From Alentia gelatinosa (taxonomy: Eukaryota > Annelida > Polychaeta > Phyllodocida > Polynoidae), in assembly GCA_950022655.1 (NCBI GenBank), contig OX465581.1, positions 28,863,300 through 28,927,299 of the forward strand: a DNA stretch of 64,000 nucleotides, in the 5' to 3' direction. Positions 34,924-46,800 of this stretch are shown here, in pieces. The translations under genes were made by a program, and so were the position numbers. Positions within the stretch are counted from its first letter, which is position 1. Every line of letters starts with the position of its first letter. The notes beneath the pieces were generated by a model, which was not told where the DNA came from, did no database searches, and saw nothing but the letters and a program-made list of their open reading frames with translations.

Positions 34924-36297
34924 CTGGTGTCTGCAACATCAATTACATATTTTTGTGATATTTCTAGGTGCGCAGTGTTCATATTTGCCACACAACATAA
35001 ATATCATATAACTATGACATGGACATTAGCAGAAATAACATTAAAAAGTTTTCAACAGAGATTTCTGTTACAGCCACACAGCAATGCATAGAATCTGAGT
35101 ATTCAGTTATTGGGATTTAAAATTGTTTAACGCTTGAGTAGCCACACATTCTTCATCATACACATAATATACTATGGCCGGTAGCTGAACCTATTAGGAC
35201 GTTTGTATAGCCATCCTCTGTAGTCTATGCTGTTCAAAATTTTCAAATTTTAACTTCCAGACAATCATGGATTCTATTTAAAACTTTCTGATAGTTTAGA
35301 GAATGACTAGCGTATGCAAAGTAATATGTATAATTTTGTGATCATTTCCCGATAATTACAAAGGTACAAAAACATCATTGTCCTGCTATGACCACTGGAA
35401 TGGCATGCGTCATTCTCTGGTGGTATCCATGGGAATGCCATATGACATTGGCCTGCCAGAAAGGATTTATAATTTTTAAGTTTATATCCTTGTTAAGAAG
35501 ATATCTTATATATATCGAAAGGATTTGAGTTAAATCATCTGATTATCTTCCACAGAAGGGTGGGTTTATTGATTGAATGATAACCGATCAAGGTTTGGCA
35601 GGATGTCATTACCAATACTGTTCTAAGAAGATGGGATTATGCTTGGTTTACTATATCTATTAAAATGACAAAAACAGTGGTCCCCCTATCTGCAGAGATT
35701 GGAACTAGTGGGCAGCAGCGTAAATACGGGAAACTGACAGAAAGTGACTTAATCTGAGATTGTACAAGTGCCATGAAGTCATCATCTGGCAGCTAGGATA
35801 ACACAGTCAGGGTTTTATATTTTAGATAATTTTCATGCTGTTGCACCTCCACAAATGTTACCGGAATCAGCAGAGTTTCCCTTTGATCAATTGGCTGATG
35901 ATGTGGTTGACCTACTGGATTTTGCAGTTTGACTTTGAAGGTTGTCCTCCTGTAAAGAATAAAGCTGGTATTGGAAAGTTTCTGTCTTCTGCCTTCTTCT
36001 TCTATTTTCTATCCCATACATCTTTCAGCTTCAATTTAGATCTAAGAGCAATAAAAGTAGCAGGGGAGTTGATTTCACACCTAGTGCTTCTACATATAGC
36101 TTCTTTAAAACCTCACATAGCAAAATAGACGGTATTCAACAGGAATGATATGATTAAGAATTGCTAGTCTTACCATCAGAATATGATCATATTGAGCATC
36201 ATTTAGTGACTATCATTTTTCTTTGTATTTGTGATACATCAGCACATTCATTTTTATTCTTCTGGGAAAATATACATAAAGTTCTTATTTTCTACTA
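34924..36297. other. Unassigned stretch
   Basis: An open segment at about 35826-35930 reads NFHAVAPPQMLPESAEFPFD on the plus strand and looks protein-like, but it has no splice context or family match I recognise. It may be remnant coding from an element. The 97-codon frame at 35835-36128 is in a different phase and is not supported. Confidence 0.4.

Positions 36298-36362
<65 letters not shown>
36298..36362. repeat. (TG)n microsatellite
   Basis: About 32 TG units with a single TA interruption near 36321. Simple repeat. Confidence 0.95.
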
Positions 36363-36363
<1 letters not shown>

Positions 36364-37079
36364 TTCTTGTAAATGCTTGCCCTTGAGGGTCATTTACACC
36401 GCCAGTACAACAACCTGCAGTTCCCTGCTATTGTGAAATTCATTTTAAAGCCTTTTAAATTTTCCTGTCAACCTTTAAGAAAAATGTATATGTTAATTCA
36501 GAATGGTGTTCAACAGTATGTATCAGAATCATTCAATAATAAAAACTTCTCAATCCTTTAAGGAGGGGAACATGTGATAGGGCAACATGCCTAAGGATGG
36601 GCTGTAGTGTGTGAATATATGAAGGGAATTATGCCGGGACATAATACAAAACAGCAATCTAACAAGATATACTTATTCAAAGATGACACAACTGATCCTG
36701 TACCTGAAGACATGGTGGCAAAGCTTATAAATGAATGTTTCATAGGTATAATTTCTAAACTTGCAGGATCAAAATACAGCCCATGGAGATTCTAATGTAG
36801 ATGGATTGAAACTGACATGCCCCCCTATACTCATGATCTAGAAACAAATTATCAGGAATAACAATTTATCCAAATCATTGGCCAAAAATGATGTTCTAAC
36901 AAAGGTTCCTAAACCAGCTTTACTATGTATATATACCCAACTTGTTGCTCTTTATAATAATATCTTCAAAACTGGAAACATGCTATAATCGTGGAACCAG
37001 GCTACTGTTGCCCCCATTTTTAAAGTGATGACCCGAGATATTGCATGAGTTTTAGACCCATTTCAATTGTCCCCCTCCC

Positions 37080-37510
37080 TGATATTTGAAACTTGCCACC
37101 ATACGAAAATTAGACAAAAAATGTTAACTCTGGCTCCTTGGAAGTCTAGCCTTATGAATAGTCCCAAGATGTATTCACCTCACATGTGCAAGTGATGGAC
37201 AAATTACCAAACTTAATAATGGTGAGTTTTGCACCCCTTTCACCCAATAAAAAAAAGTATCAATCACTGGTTAATTGTAGATTAATCCATTAAAACCACC
37301 ATCCGATGTAACAAAGTGCTACGCCTGATGAGAAACAGTAAGTTTCGAAACTACAATTCTCCTTACTTCCTTACACAGTGTAATGGCAAGGAACATGAAT
37401 ATCAATCATTCCCCCCACCCCCATACACCCAAAGGCAAACCGAAAGCCCATCCAAACTATACATGATGGTCAGTCCCACAGCTGTATGCCAAGCGGCCAC
37501 GGACATCTGG
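37080..37510 (+). other. Insertion within LINE-B carrying a hammerhead core
   Basis: Between two contiguous RT blocks of LINE-B lie about 430 bp without LINE homology. They contain a hammerhead core at 37325-37350. No endonuclease or RT sequence of a Penelope-like element is visible inside, so it may be a Penelope 3' end fragment or a separate ribozyme-bearing element. Confidence 0.5.
37325..37351 (+). ncRNA. Hammerhead ribozyme core (HHR-2)
   Basis: CTGATGA, then stem II GAAAC (37332-37336) pairing with GTTTC (37342-37346) around AGTAA, then GAAAC. The core is perfect and stem II has five base pairs. Stem I and the cleavage site are not evident, so the copy may be truncated. GCTACG precedes it, similar to HHR-3. 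Confidence 0.68.
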
Positions 37511-38030
37511 GTCACACTGTTACGTTGGAACAAAGTTATTTGAAACAATATCAACTAGTAGCACACTTGAATACCAATTATGATATAATTCCTAGGGAAC
37601 AGGGGGGCTTTCACAAGGGTTATTCTACTATCCATACATTGACAAGATTTATCGAGAGATCAATGCCCCATAACTAGGACCGTCTTTGTGGATATAAAAA
37701 TATTTTGACACTGTAGACGACTCGATTCTACTAAGTAAATTAGAAATGTATGGTATTCAGAGTAATGTTCTTAAAAACAAATTTCAAATTACCTTTCAGA
37801 CCATAACCAGCAAAGGTTAATGGTACACTATCTCCTAAGGGTTGGGTGGTCAGTGGCGTCCTATAGGGCTCAGTTCTGGTACCCACACTGTTTCTACTCT
37901 ATGTCAATGATTTCGTTAACGCCATGAAAAAAAGCCAAATGCAAAATGTATGTGGATGATACTAATTTTTGTATTGTGCCACCAAAAAAGTATAGTGTGA
38001 CTTGAATGCATTTTCAAGAACAAGCATGGC

Positions 38031-38345
38031 TGTTATTCATGCAAACAGTGTAGAATCCAATACAATGGACAAAGAAACATGAGACATGAAAGACAGCGTG
38101 CCAGAACAACTTAAATCTATAACAAAAATAGGAGTCAGGGACGAGCGATGTACTCAGGCACTATAACAGGCACTATCAGAAAGGGATCAGAAGATGTTCA
38201 AGTCTATACATCAGATTTTATATAAAGACACACCGAAAGCAAACTGGCAGCAGTACTCGGGACAAAATATAGTATAACTGGATCCATAGACTGAAATGTC
38301 ATGCTCCAAAAGAAGTGAATACTATGTATAGCAAGTATGGATACA
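38031..38345 (+). pseudogene. Decayed Penelope-like GIY-YIG endonuclease end
   Basis: Shifting plus-strand frames give CKQCRIQYNGQRNM (matching CKTCNAQYVGQTKR of the intact element), KGSEDVQVYISDFI, and WIHRLKCHAPKEVNTMYSKYG at 38279-38341. The last block aligns with the C-terminus of the intact ORF2. Stops and indels abound. It is the 3' part of a second Penelope-like element, with a hammerhead core about 180 nt further on. In the intact element that spacing is about 275 nt. Confidence 0.8.
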
Positions 38346-38518
38346 TGGAGAAATTAATTCTATGTCAAATCCTTCTTTATACAAAAAGGAAAGGGCCATT
38401 CCATTAACCCAAAGCTGAGATATCCAAGAGTAAATGAAGCAAGGTGCAAAAGAATTTCATACAATGAAGGGCAACCCTCCTTTCCCTCTTTCCACTCCAA
38501 AAGGTTTGCTACAATCAC

Positions 38519-38542
38519 CTGATGAGACCAGACGGTCGAAAC
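38519..38542 (+). ncRNA. Hammerhead ribozyme core (HHR-3)
   Basis: CTGATGA, then stem II GACC (38526-38529) pairing with GGTC (38534-38537) around AGAC, then GAAAC. It lies downstream of the decayed Penelope-like coding end, as expected for this element type. The downstream strand gives only a weak stem III (ATC...GAT). Activity is not implied. Confidence 0.72.
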
Positions 38543-38689
38543 TATCAAGCAAGATGAGAAAAGATAAAAGGATTTTTTCTCCATTGAAAACAATACAGAA
38601 CAGAGTTCACCTCCAACTCATCACAAAACAGGCGGATCAACCCACCGAATAGTTCAGCGCATTCCAACCAGGCGTTATATCAAGAACCA

Positions 38690-38900
38690 CACACTAGGGA
38701 CCATGGCGCCATCCGTAGCGACAGACCCGAATACAGTATAGAAGAGGAGGTTTCATCGGTCTAGAGGCTTCCCCGCCACTCTTGGTCTTAAAATTCAGCT
38801 AATGAAAAGACAGAAATAGGTGAGTTAACCTCATAGACCAATGAAGGTTTAGTTCTGTGTATGTAATATGAATAATTCAACACCAGGCAGCGCTCTCTGA
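38690..38900 (+). repeat. Dispersed repeat, copy 2
   Basis: This copy is homologous to 12040-12290 on the same strand. Shared blocks include GGTCTAGAGGCTTCC, CCGCCACTCTTGGTCTT, TTCAGCTAATGAAA and GACCAATGAAGGTTTAGTTC. It begins just beyond the hammerhead-bearing Penelope remnant. Boundaries are approximate. Confidence 0.6.
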
Positions 38901-41900
38901 AACGCGGTACGGTCACTTGCCTGACAGTCGTGGTAGCATCCTCGTGATTTACCAGGTGTTAGGGAAAAGCTTTCATGTCTGATTTTGCATACCTAGTATC
39001 TCGCATCACTAAAACCCACTATAATGGATGGAGGAAAGGCGCGCGCTGCAAGTTTGAAGTCTGTGACGAGCAACCAACAGCTCAAAGTGCCACCTCGTGG
39101 CGTAGCCGATCACAAGGCGCGTCTCTGATTACCGGTGTGGGTTGTAGAGATGCGGTGGCGCCACCCTGAGGGCGGATGAAGTGGTATCTCCATTAGGGGA
39201 TTGCAGCTTGAGACAGTGGATCATTTCTGGTACATTAGGCCTGATCTAAGCGGACAAACGCGGGTACTCTGCACTACGTTCACATGGCTATTGTCAATCC
39301 ATTGATGTTCCCTCCAGCGCCTAGGTTGACGTAGCCGAGGACATACGAATCCTTTGAAGGCACTTTGGCTGTATTTATGTCCAAGGATAACCGAGTAAAG
39401 GTGGTTCTAGGACCCAAGCATTAACTCCTGTGTACTTCTTGAACATCCCCTCACAATATCATAGCCAGATCAATTCGCTAGGTGTAATGTCGATTACATA
39501 CTGATATTATGCCACAGGCTAGAACAAATATTAACTCTTTGATCGCAAATTGATACATAGAAGCATACGTGTTACCCCAGACAACTTTTTTTGGTATAAT
39601 TATGGATGGCACTAAAGTCCTAGGGGATATGACCATGTTAGTATTCTGAAAAAAAACCCTCACATGAAACATTGTTCCCAAACATTGTTCAAAGTCGTGT
39701 CTTTTCAATGTTGGAATTAGCATGTTAGTTGAGGGACCTCCTTTAGATGTGTTAACACACACCTGGCAGTGTCCAACGTGTCCTTGAGCGACCATCATTG
39801 GCCGATTCTCTAAGATCGTATGTCTATAGGACACTGACGACTGAAAGATGTTGTTCATAACGATTGTCGTGACTGAAAAACAGGGCCCATGCCTAAATGG
39901 TAAAGAAAACTTAAGTGGTCGGCATAACGATACGGTGTGCTAAAAGTAACTCCAGTGTGTAAGATCGCCTAATATACGGCCAATATTGTAGTCGTTAATT
40001 ACTTTCTCGAATAATAAAAGGTCCATAACATTCTAAAAATGTTATTGCATGTTGTACCCTCACATCAATATTCAATATTATATTCAACTCGTATGTACAC
40101 ACATTTTGATGAAGCTGGGATTCAAGAAATCAATTACATGTATATAAAATAAAAGAGACCCCAATCCCCGCTTGACCAGTTCTTCAACCCCTAAAAAGAG
40201 AAAATAGTAAAACAAGTTTGAAAAAAAATACAATAGAATGTAACGTATATCGTTTATGTTGTAAGGGAGCCTTAAAGACAACTGAGAGTATGTTCGGGTA
40301 ATCCATATGGCTACAGGCTGAGGGCATTTACCAGTGTCGGGACCTGACGGCCCACTCATTCATAGCAGCCGCCACAGAAACTGCCTCTGTTCCATCACTG
40401 CCCTCCGGTTGCTGAGGATTTCTCGTCTATATAGAGGCAGACCCATTGACTGCCCAAAGGGGCATTTCGCTAATTGTTTTTGTTGCTTCTCTGGGGCAAG
40501 AATGCTACTGTCAGGCAGGTTGTATGTCACGGGTAGAGATTTATTACTGGACCCTACGGCGTTTCGGGATGATTGCCCTCTACTCGATCTATCACAGAAC
40601 ACAGTCTGCGAAAGCGCCTCAAGAGTCCATGGCCAATGTACAGTTGACCACCAAAGGCCATCTATGTCTCTCCTGAAAATGGATTTGTGGATGGTCTCTG
40701 ACTGTTCTTGACGATCCTCGACGCAAGCCAGTAACGCTGACGTACTAAATATGCACGATGTGTATAGCCTTGCGTATTTGGTGTCACAATTGTTTTAGAC
40801 CAGGGGAATGTGTTATATATTATTCTACTGAAGCTTTTTGTTGACAATGTACTGCTCTATATATCCAAGTTGTACATGCAGGATATTTGTGAGTCTAATT
40901 ACTACCAGGTACAGAATGTGCTTAGTTCGGCGTAAATGGTTGTACGATGCTTCTGGTTTTTCTAATTCTTATATAAGCTCAATCTTTTAGTATATTCACT
41001 GGATACCTCCATTTTACGACAGAGATACATTTATAAAATAAATCAGAATACATTTCCACCCTCTCTTTTGATTTCCGTCTATAGTAAACATCTGTTTTGA
41101 GTGAAGTCAGTACATGATAGTTAAAATACGTATTCTGAGGGCCAGTGTATTTGTTTTTCTTTTGAAGCTTCTACGTCGCGATTCCCTTTCAAAACTTCTT
41201 TTCTGTGGCGCAATGGAGCTTTGATATCCCCATGCGGTGGCCTGAACATCAGCTGAAGACTGGTCGACGCACAAAGCACCCTCTTTCACAGGTGGCCACT
41301 TGTTTGCCAGTGATATGCAGATTCTATGGCGGTACAGCATACCAAGATACCACATTTACATAACCCTGAATAGGAGCCCACAGGCCCCGTCATCAGAGCA
41401 ATCCAGTACCTACTGGCAAGAGGAGGCTGACCGCCTACTTGGGAATACTAATCACCAAGCTAGTACCACTTGACTTGGTTCTCTTCCGCCCCTCTTTGCT
41501 TCTTGACTTAAGATAGCATTAACACGCCTGAACAGATCGTGCGAGGTAAAGACTAGTGAAGCTGCAGAATCAATTTTATTGATAGACCATATGTCACAAG
41601 TTGGAACCAGATATCTTTGTAGTAGGAAAAACGAATCTGTAATCTATGTAAAACAAAGCCAAATCTACATCCTGCAGATCGATTATACAACACTAGTGTC
41701 TTATAATGACAGGTTCTCTGTTAAAGTAATATTGATGGTGACGCCTGCATGCAAAACATACCTAGTTCATCTAGTCTTGACATTAGAATCCGACATTTGA
41801 GGTAACATGTCACAAACATGCTTTATTCTAATGGAATCAAAAGGTGATGATATCTAAAACCTATTTCGAATCCATATCAAAATAGATCGGCCAGGTACAA

Positions 41901-42998
41901 ATATGTCTATAAAAGAAAACTCGAACGAAAGCATACGTCTATCTAGCCTAAATCTGTTAGACGTTGGCTTATGGTAACGATTGATCACCATTGGAATCTC
42001 CAAAGCACATATTGTTAGGAATTAATGATAGATCACTTACATTGCAGGGACACTGATAACAGCCTCTGGTGTCAACAGGGGACAACGCAACCCGAGGAGG
42101 AATGGCCGGAGCCGACTTGTTGACCCGTGGTAAAGATTGACCAGTGCTGGATGTCTGGGCGAGATATACATCCCTGTATATTATAACATGTCGACGCCAA
42201 TATACTCTAGTGCTGCATATATATGTACAATATAATCAATACTGTATTTGCAGCGCCGAGCATTTTCTGCCTCTCTGTGATTGTTAAAGCAAATATACAG
42301 TGACTTATGTCCTCTGTAGAAAGAAACGCGAAGAGCCAAACTACTATCGGCACTGAATTAATCATGAGTGGGTTTTGAGGCGCCGCATGTACTGTCCCAG
42401 TGACGTCTAAGGAAGATATAGTCTAAGCAGCTGTAGCTGGATGAGATAGGCGACAGGAAAAACTCCTATACAGCTATAGGAGACGCTGGCGGGTGTGGTG
42501 TGGAGTGGGAAGCCCAGAGAGGGTATTTGTGAGGGTCAGTCATGCATAAAGAGCTGCTCACAGAGTTGCTCACAGGTTACGAACAGGGCTCTGGCTAGTA
42601 GCAAAGTCCACGTGACCATAGCAGACTTTGGGAGCATTTCCGGAGCGAATCATTTTACCCCCGGGATCGCGACCCGCCCCCTCCGTCCATTTCAGAGGGT
42701 AATTGATTTAGCAGTCGGCGAGGGCGCTGCGTTAGCTTGTTTGCTTTACTGGCCACTAGGGAGCGCTCGGAACGTCCATAGTGAGCTCGTTATGGGAGAA
42801 AATGGCCGACGGACAGACGGGCGAATCCGAGAGAGGACGCGTCGACCAGCGTACTGAGACTATCACTAGTTGAACATCCGCTGAAGTGGACTAGAAACAT
42901 CTAGGATGCGTTAATACCTTATCTTACAATCACATGAAAGGTCCCTGGTGTCTGTACTTGTCTATGTATTACTTGACTACTGAATAGCATAGTATAGG
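38901..42998. other. Unassigned stretch, no gene recognised
   Basis: Open frames of 60-126 codons occur on both strands (for example 39478-39858 minus and 40334-40711 plus). None has a family motif or plausible splice context. No long repeats detected. A GC-richer patch lies at about 42600-42860. Confidence 0.5.
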
Positions 42999-43138
42999 GA
43001 GACATGGTTAGTGTGGCTGAATTTAATCTGTTCCATGTTGTTTTGTACAGGAAATACCGGGAGTTCTTAAACCGAGGTTAACATTTCCGACGAAATCAAC
43101 AAGAAACAGATGCAATTCAGCCACACTCACTATGTCTC
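42999..43138. mobile_element. Short MITE with about 34-bp inverted ends, 140 bp
   Basis: The left end begins GAGACATGGTTAGTGTGGCT. The right end, reverse-complemented, begins GAGACATAGTGAGTGTGGCT, and both continue through GAATT to ATCTGTT. Four or so mismatches occur over about 34 bp. There is no coding capacity and no clear target-site duplication. Superfamily unknown. Confidence 0.75.
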
Positions 43139-43927
43139 ATTCTTATCACATACCTAAATTAGCCTTTAAATTGAGGAATTGTCCGTCACGTGGTATGGCG
43201 GATGGAATTATATATAGTACAACGAACGCAGTCCAATATAGGCAATTTCGTAAATGTGAGACGTTCTCTCACAGATAATATAAATACATGATAATGACTG
43301 GTGTTCGTTTCGTGTACGAGAGGCCGTAATCACCAAGTAGTTGGCGCCTAGTAATAACCAGGCAACCACGATGGGATTACAGAGATCTTACACACAATTA
43401 TTGTACTTCCAATTCACGCCATATCCCCACAGCACTGTCAAGCATGGTGGTGGTTTAGTTATACATGCTTACACCAATATAGAGTTCGCCGTTTCCCTTG
43501 TTTTAAGCATGCAAAATCTTTGATGACAGTGAGTTCTGGTGTCAAATGGAATTATTATGACCGATTCTAAATAATCAATATGAAATGAACATTAAAGAAA
43601 CTTATTTTGAAGTACATGATGATTTGGCCTCATTATGGATGGGACTTCTTATTCCTGAATATCCTGGTGGAGATTCTGATATGCCAGAATCTGCGGGTAG
43701 CTGTTTTCAGGTGCTCTATACATTTCCCATGGAGACTTCGTATAATATATTGATAAATAATGAAATATTTAGATAATTCTGTGAAACTGATTACAAACTC
43801 GTTTAGCAGTAACACTATTTACATCATCCTGCACTGAACAACAATTGTTTTCTCATACTCAGTTTAATATCTTTTACTCTTCATTAGCCTATCGATGAAT
43901 AGAGGAAACTATGTGCCAGTGAAAGAA
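43139..43927. other. Unassigned stretch
   Basis: No exon or element recognised. Short frames such as 43585-43776 lack motifs. Confidence 0.5.
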
Positions 43928-44021
43928 AGTCAAAGTTACTCTGTAAGGCTTGGAAAAATTACTGCCCAAAGGCCTTGGAGCGGGCAATAATTTTCTCGAG
44001 CCTTACCGAGTAACTTTGACT
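43928..44021. repeat. Fold-back hairpin, about 39-bp arms
   Basis: AGTCAAAGTTACTC...GGCTTGG at the left pairs with CTCGAGCC...GTAACTTTGACT at the right. The arms are about 39 bp with five or so mismatches around a loop near CAAAGGCCTTGGAGCG. It could be a tiny palindromic MITE or a hairpin RNA precursor. Confidence 0.8.
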
Positions 44022-45649
44022 TTGTCTCTCAGGAAACTTGGTTTCCCTATTCCTATATACCTTCAAATGTAGTTTAATAATGATAAATAGCATTGCTTAC
44101 TTAGCCAGATCCAACCTTATCGAGTAAATTCACACGCTATGTTTTCTCCCCAATACGCTTTTCATATGAATTTTGTAAGAGACAATCTGATTGGTCTAAA
44201 TGTCAATCTTGGGTAGTAAACATCAGCCTTGGGTGGTAAACTTAAGCTATTCCACCCCCGTAGCGTGGTGTAACCATAGTATTTGGCCATAGGTATATAG
44301 GATTTTTTTTTATGTTGGTTTCAAATAATGCACATGCGTAACTACAAAGATCAAGTTGTAAGTTACTCAAGGCAATATCCATTTTGTCCATGGCTTCAAT
44401 TATTGGAATTAGATGCAGCAGTTTCATGATGAAACCCTTGATGAGTACAGAATGTGTGTTGTAATCAGAACGATAACACTATCGTCTGTTAAGCAACCGG
44501 CCCAATATTAGAATTCTATCAGAATAAACATTTATATAAATATTTTTGGTACCGCGAGGTCAATTTATTTTCTACGCCAGTAATAGTTTAAACTCCGAGG
44601 AGATTTCGTAGGAGGGTTCAGGTTTGAAAACCCAATGTATCATGTGGAAGGAGAGTTGTAACCGATGATACATAAGGTATCGCCCACTTGGGTTTCATGA
44701 TTTATCTAGGGGGTGGTCCACATCGTCCACAATCTCCTTCACCTCTTCTCGAGGGCGACACCCCCAGGGGTATCGGGGGTGATTCATACTAGCAAACAAA
44801 GGCTTATTTGTTAATAAAAAAATAACCACAATATGTAAATTTCACTTACCACATTGAAAACAGCACTCGGGATAGAACATTGATTTTCCCAGTCTAAATA
44901 AATGTTTCACAAATTTTTTTTTTTTAAATTCAAATAAAAACTGGAGGTGTTAGATGGAGGATCATTGAGGTATTTAGTTATATAATTACAAATTATGAAA
45001 TAAATTATTAAAAATACCACTTATAGATCGCCACCTTCAGTCATTAGATACCCTCGTCCAAGCCTCCTCTAAAGTGTCTTTCAGGCCTATTTTGTCCTCG
45101 GGTTCTCTAGAACGAGACTCTTAACGATGAATGCCCTCCCTATGGACGATAGTGGTAATAAAACGCGATTAGCGGGCTCATCAAATGAGTGGTTAGTGGA
45201 TGTCTCCTTCGTCGTGACTGTGCTCCCCAACAAGAGTTAAAATAAAACGGGTCCCAGCCCCGACGAGAACGGTAACGACATATTGAAAGAAAGGCGACGA
45301 TATGGTCGACCTTTGTTTAGTTTCGTTGAAAAACTTGTGTTGTCCAGTAGGTAGAAAAACTGTCGTCCAAGTGTCGTTCCAGTCGCTCAGACCGTTTGTG
45401 ATGACAAAATAGAGCTTAAGGCCCGGAGTCCATCTACTACGATATGGCACCGATATGGTCTACGATGCACCTCCCGATAGAAAATAAAAATCACGTCGTA
45501 AGGTCACCTAATATCGGGGCATTTGACCACGTTTCTGCGATTAGACACCGATAAAAACTCCATACAACGCGTGGTGAATTGGTATGTCTAGACATATATG
45601 TCTACGATTTTGCACGTTCCCGATATGTCTCCGATATTTGCTTTTTGTA
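44022..45649. other. Unassigned stretch
   Basis: No gene recognised. CCGATATGG-like words recur at 45437-45475 and 45618-45640 just outside the pogo-like element. A T-run lies at about 44915-44927. Confidence 0.5.
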
Positions 45650-46015
45650 CAGGTGCCATATCCGCTTACATCGCTTACGCGGGGTGCCCGCTTACGTGGG
45701 GTTTTCAAGGTGTCCTCCGGCCTAATATATAAGTGTTATATATTGATATGTATGTGGGGCAGAGGCGATGATGGATCTGAAATCCATCTTACAATATCTT
45801 AATTGGATGCGAAGTTATTAAACTTTAGATTACAAAATGTAATTTCTAGGAATATATTCAAACACACTCATAAGCAACACAGTTTAATCAATTTTTGGTA
45901 AGGTGTCCATCTGAGGTGCCCGCTTACATGGGGTTTTAGGCCTTTTCGTTACGAAATAACTAACCGCTTACGCGGGGTTTCCGAGCAAAAGTGTCCGTTA
46001 AGCGGGGTTCTACTG
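45650..46015. mobile_element. pogo/Tigger-like MITE with TA ends, 366 bp
   Basis: The element begins TA-CAG (45648-45652) and ends CTG-TA (46013-46017); the right end in reverse complement reads CAGTAGAACCCCGCTTAA. Six copies of a CCGCTTACGCGGGG-type unit lie near the two ends: about 45661, 45671 and 45688 on the left, and 45919, 45964 and 45995 on the right. CAGTA...CCGCTTA ends with TA duplication are characteristic of pogo/Tigger members of the Tc1-mariner superfamily. There is no transposase, so this is non-autonomous. The repeated unit is a candidate transposase-binding site. Confidence 0.7.
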
Positions 46016-46017
46016 TA

Positions 46018-46619
46018 CGAAACAACAACAACTATCAGAACTGTGTACCGTCCATCTCAGAACTTGGGGCCATTGAATAGGCTATGAACAACAAAAGAGG
46101 ATCGTCTTTGGGGCCATGGTGTTGTATAGAATAATGTGTTGTAAGCATAAGATGTTTCGATTATAAAAGTAACCAAGAGCGTTTACAAAGTGATGTTGTA
46201 TGTATACAAATGCGTTCATTTGGAAATACAACACTGAATGGTGAAAATCGTCCAGGGTGTCGTTTATCACAACTTCAGATTAAAAGAGAAACAAACTATT
46301 ATTGAACCTGTACTATTATGAAAATAAAGCTGGTTCAAATAAAAAAGAAAACGAAAAAAACCCATATCTTGTCACTAACAGGCCTATTGCAATTTCTCAA
46401 TTGCTTTGAATTTTCACTTTATACATTTTGGCGACACATGACGCTCTCTCTTGGGTGCAACCACCAATAAATGTTAGATCACTCTCGCAAATCTTCGTTC
46501 ACTGACCCGAAGTGTACCACAGGTGGTGCCCAGTGAACTACGACTGACCATCGTATTGGATGGGTAGATTGGGGTGAGGGACTCATTCATTTCAACTGGA
46601 CGGTCGTTGGCCGAACCTT
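46018..46619. other. Unassigned stretch
   Basis: No gene or element recognised. Confidence 0.5.
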
Positions 46620-46800
46620 CGTGTGCAACGTCAGGCGCAACGTCACGCGTGCAATGTGACGTGGGTGACGTGACGTGTCTGGTTAGGCCGTTCTCTTTAT
46701 GGCGTTGAAATATTCATGACACGACGCCGCGTTCACCGCCAACCGCCGGCGCCGGAAATTGGGCCAGGTTCGCGCGCGCGCAAAGGGTGTCGGGAAATGT
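46620..46800. promoter_or_regulatory. CpG-rich patch with five CRE-like ACGT sites
   Basis: Within 55 bp (46625-46678) there are AACGTCA, AACGTCAC, TGACGTGG and TGACGTGACGTG, in both orientations. A CpG-dense segment (CGCCGGCGCCGG, then CGCGCGCGC) follows to about 46785. This resembles a promoter with clustered CREB/ATF sites, but no transcript is identified on either side. Confidence 0.4.

Larger units (their letters stand above)
36600..37990 (+). pseudogene. LINE-B ORF2 fragment, decayed and interrupted
   Basis: The plus strand carries LINE pieces. A linker before the RT lies at 36607-36795 (KIYLFKDDTTDPVPEDMVAK). Next come LVALYNNIFKTGN and a PISIV-like block near 36950-37075. After about 430 bp of other DNA come IIPREQGGFHKGYSTIHTLT (about 37585-37645), VFVDIK, a DTVDDSILLSKLEMYGI segment, SGVL, LFLLYVNDFV and the active site KMYVDDTNFCIV near 37940-37980. 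Several stops and frameshifts make it inactive. It is a different family from LINE-A judging by sequence. A decayed Penelope-like tail follows from about 38031. Confidence 0.8.

Noticed and set aside
36298..36362. TG tract considered as a telomere-like array
   Set aside because: It is a plain dinucleotide microsatellite without TTAGGG-type units.
41355..41400. Reverse-strand CTGATGA that could start a hammerhead
   Set aside because: No stem II and GAAA partner follows, so the core is incomplete.
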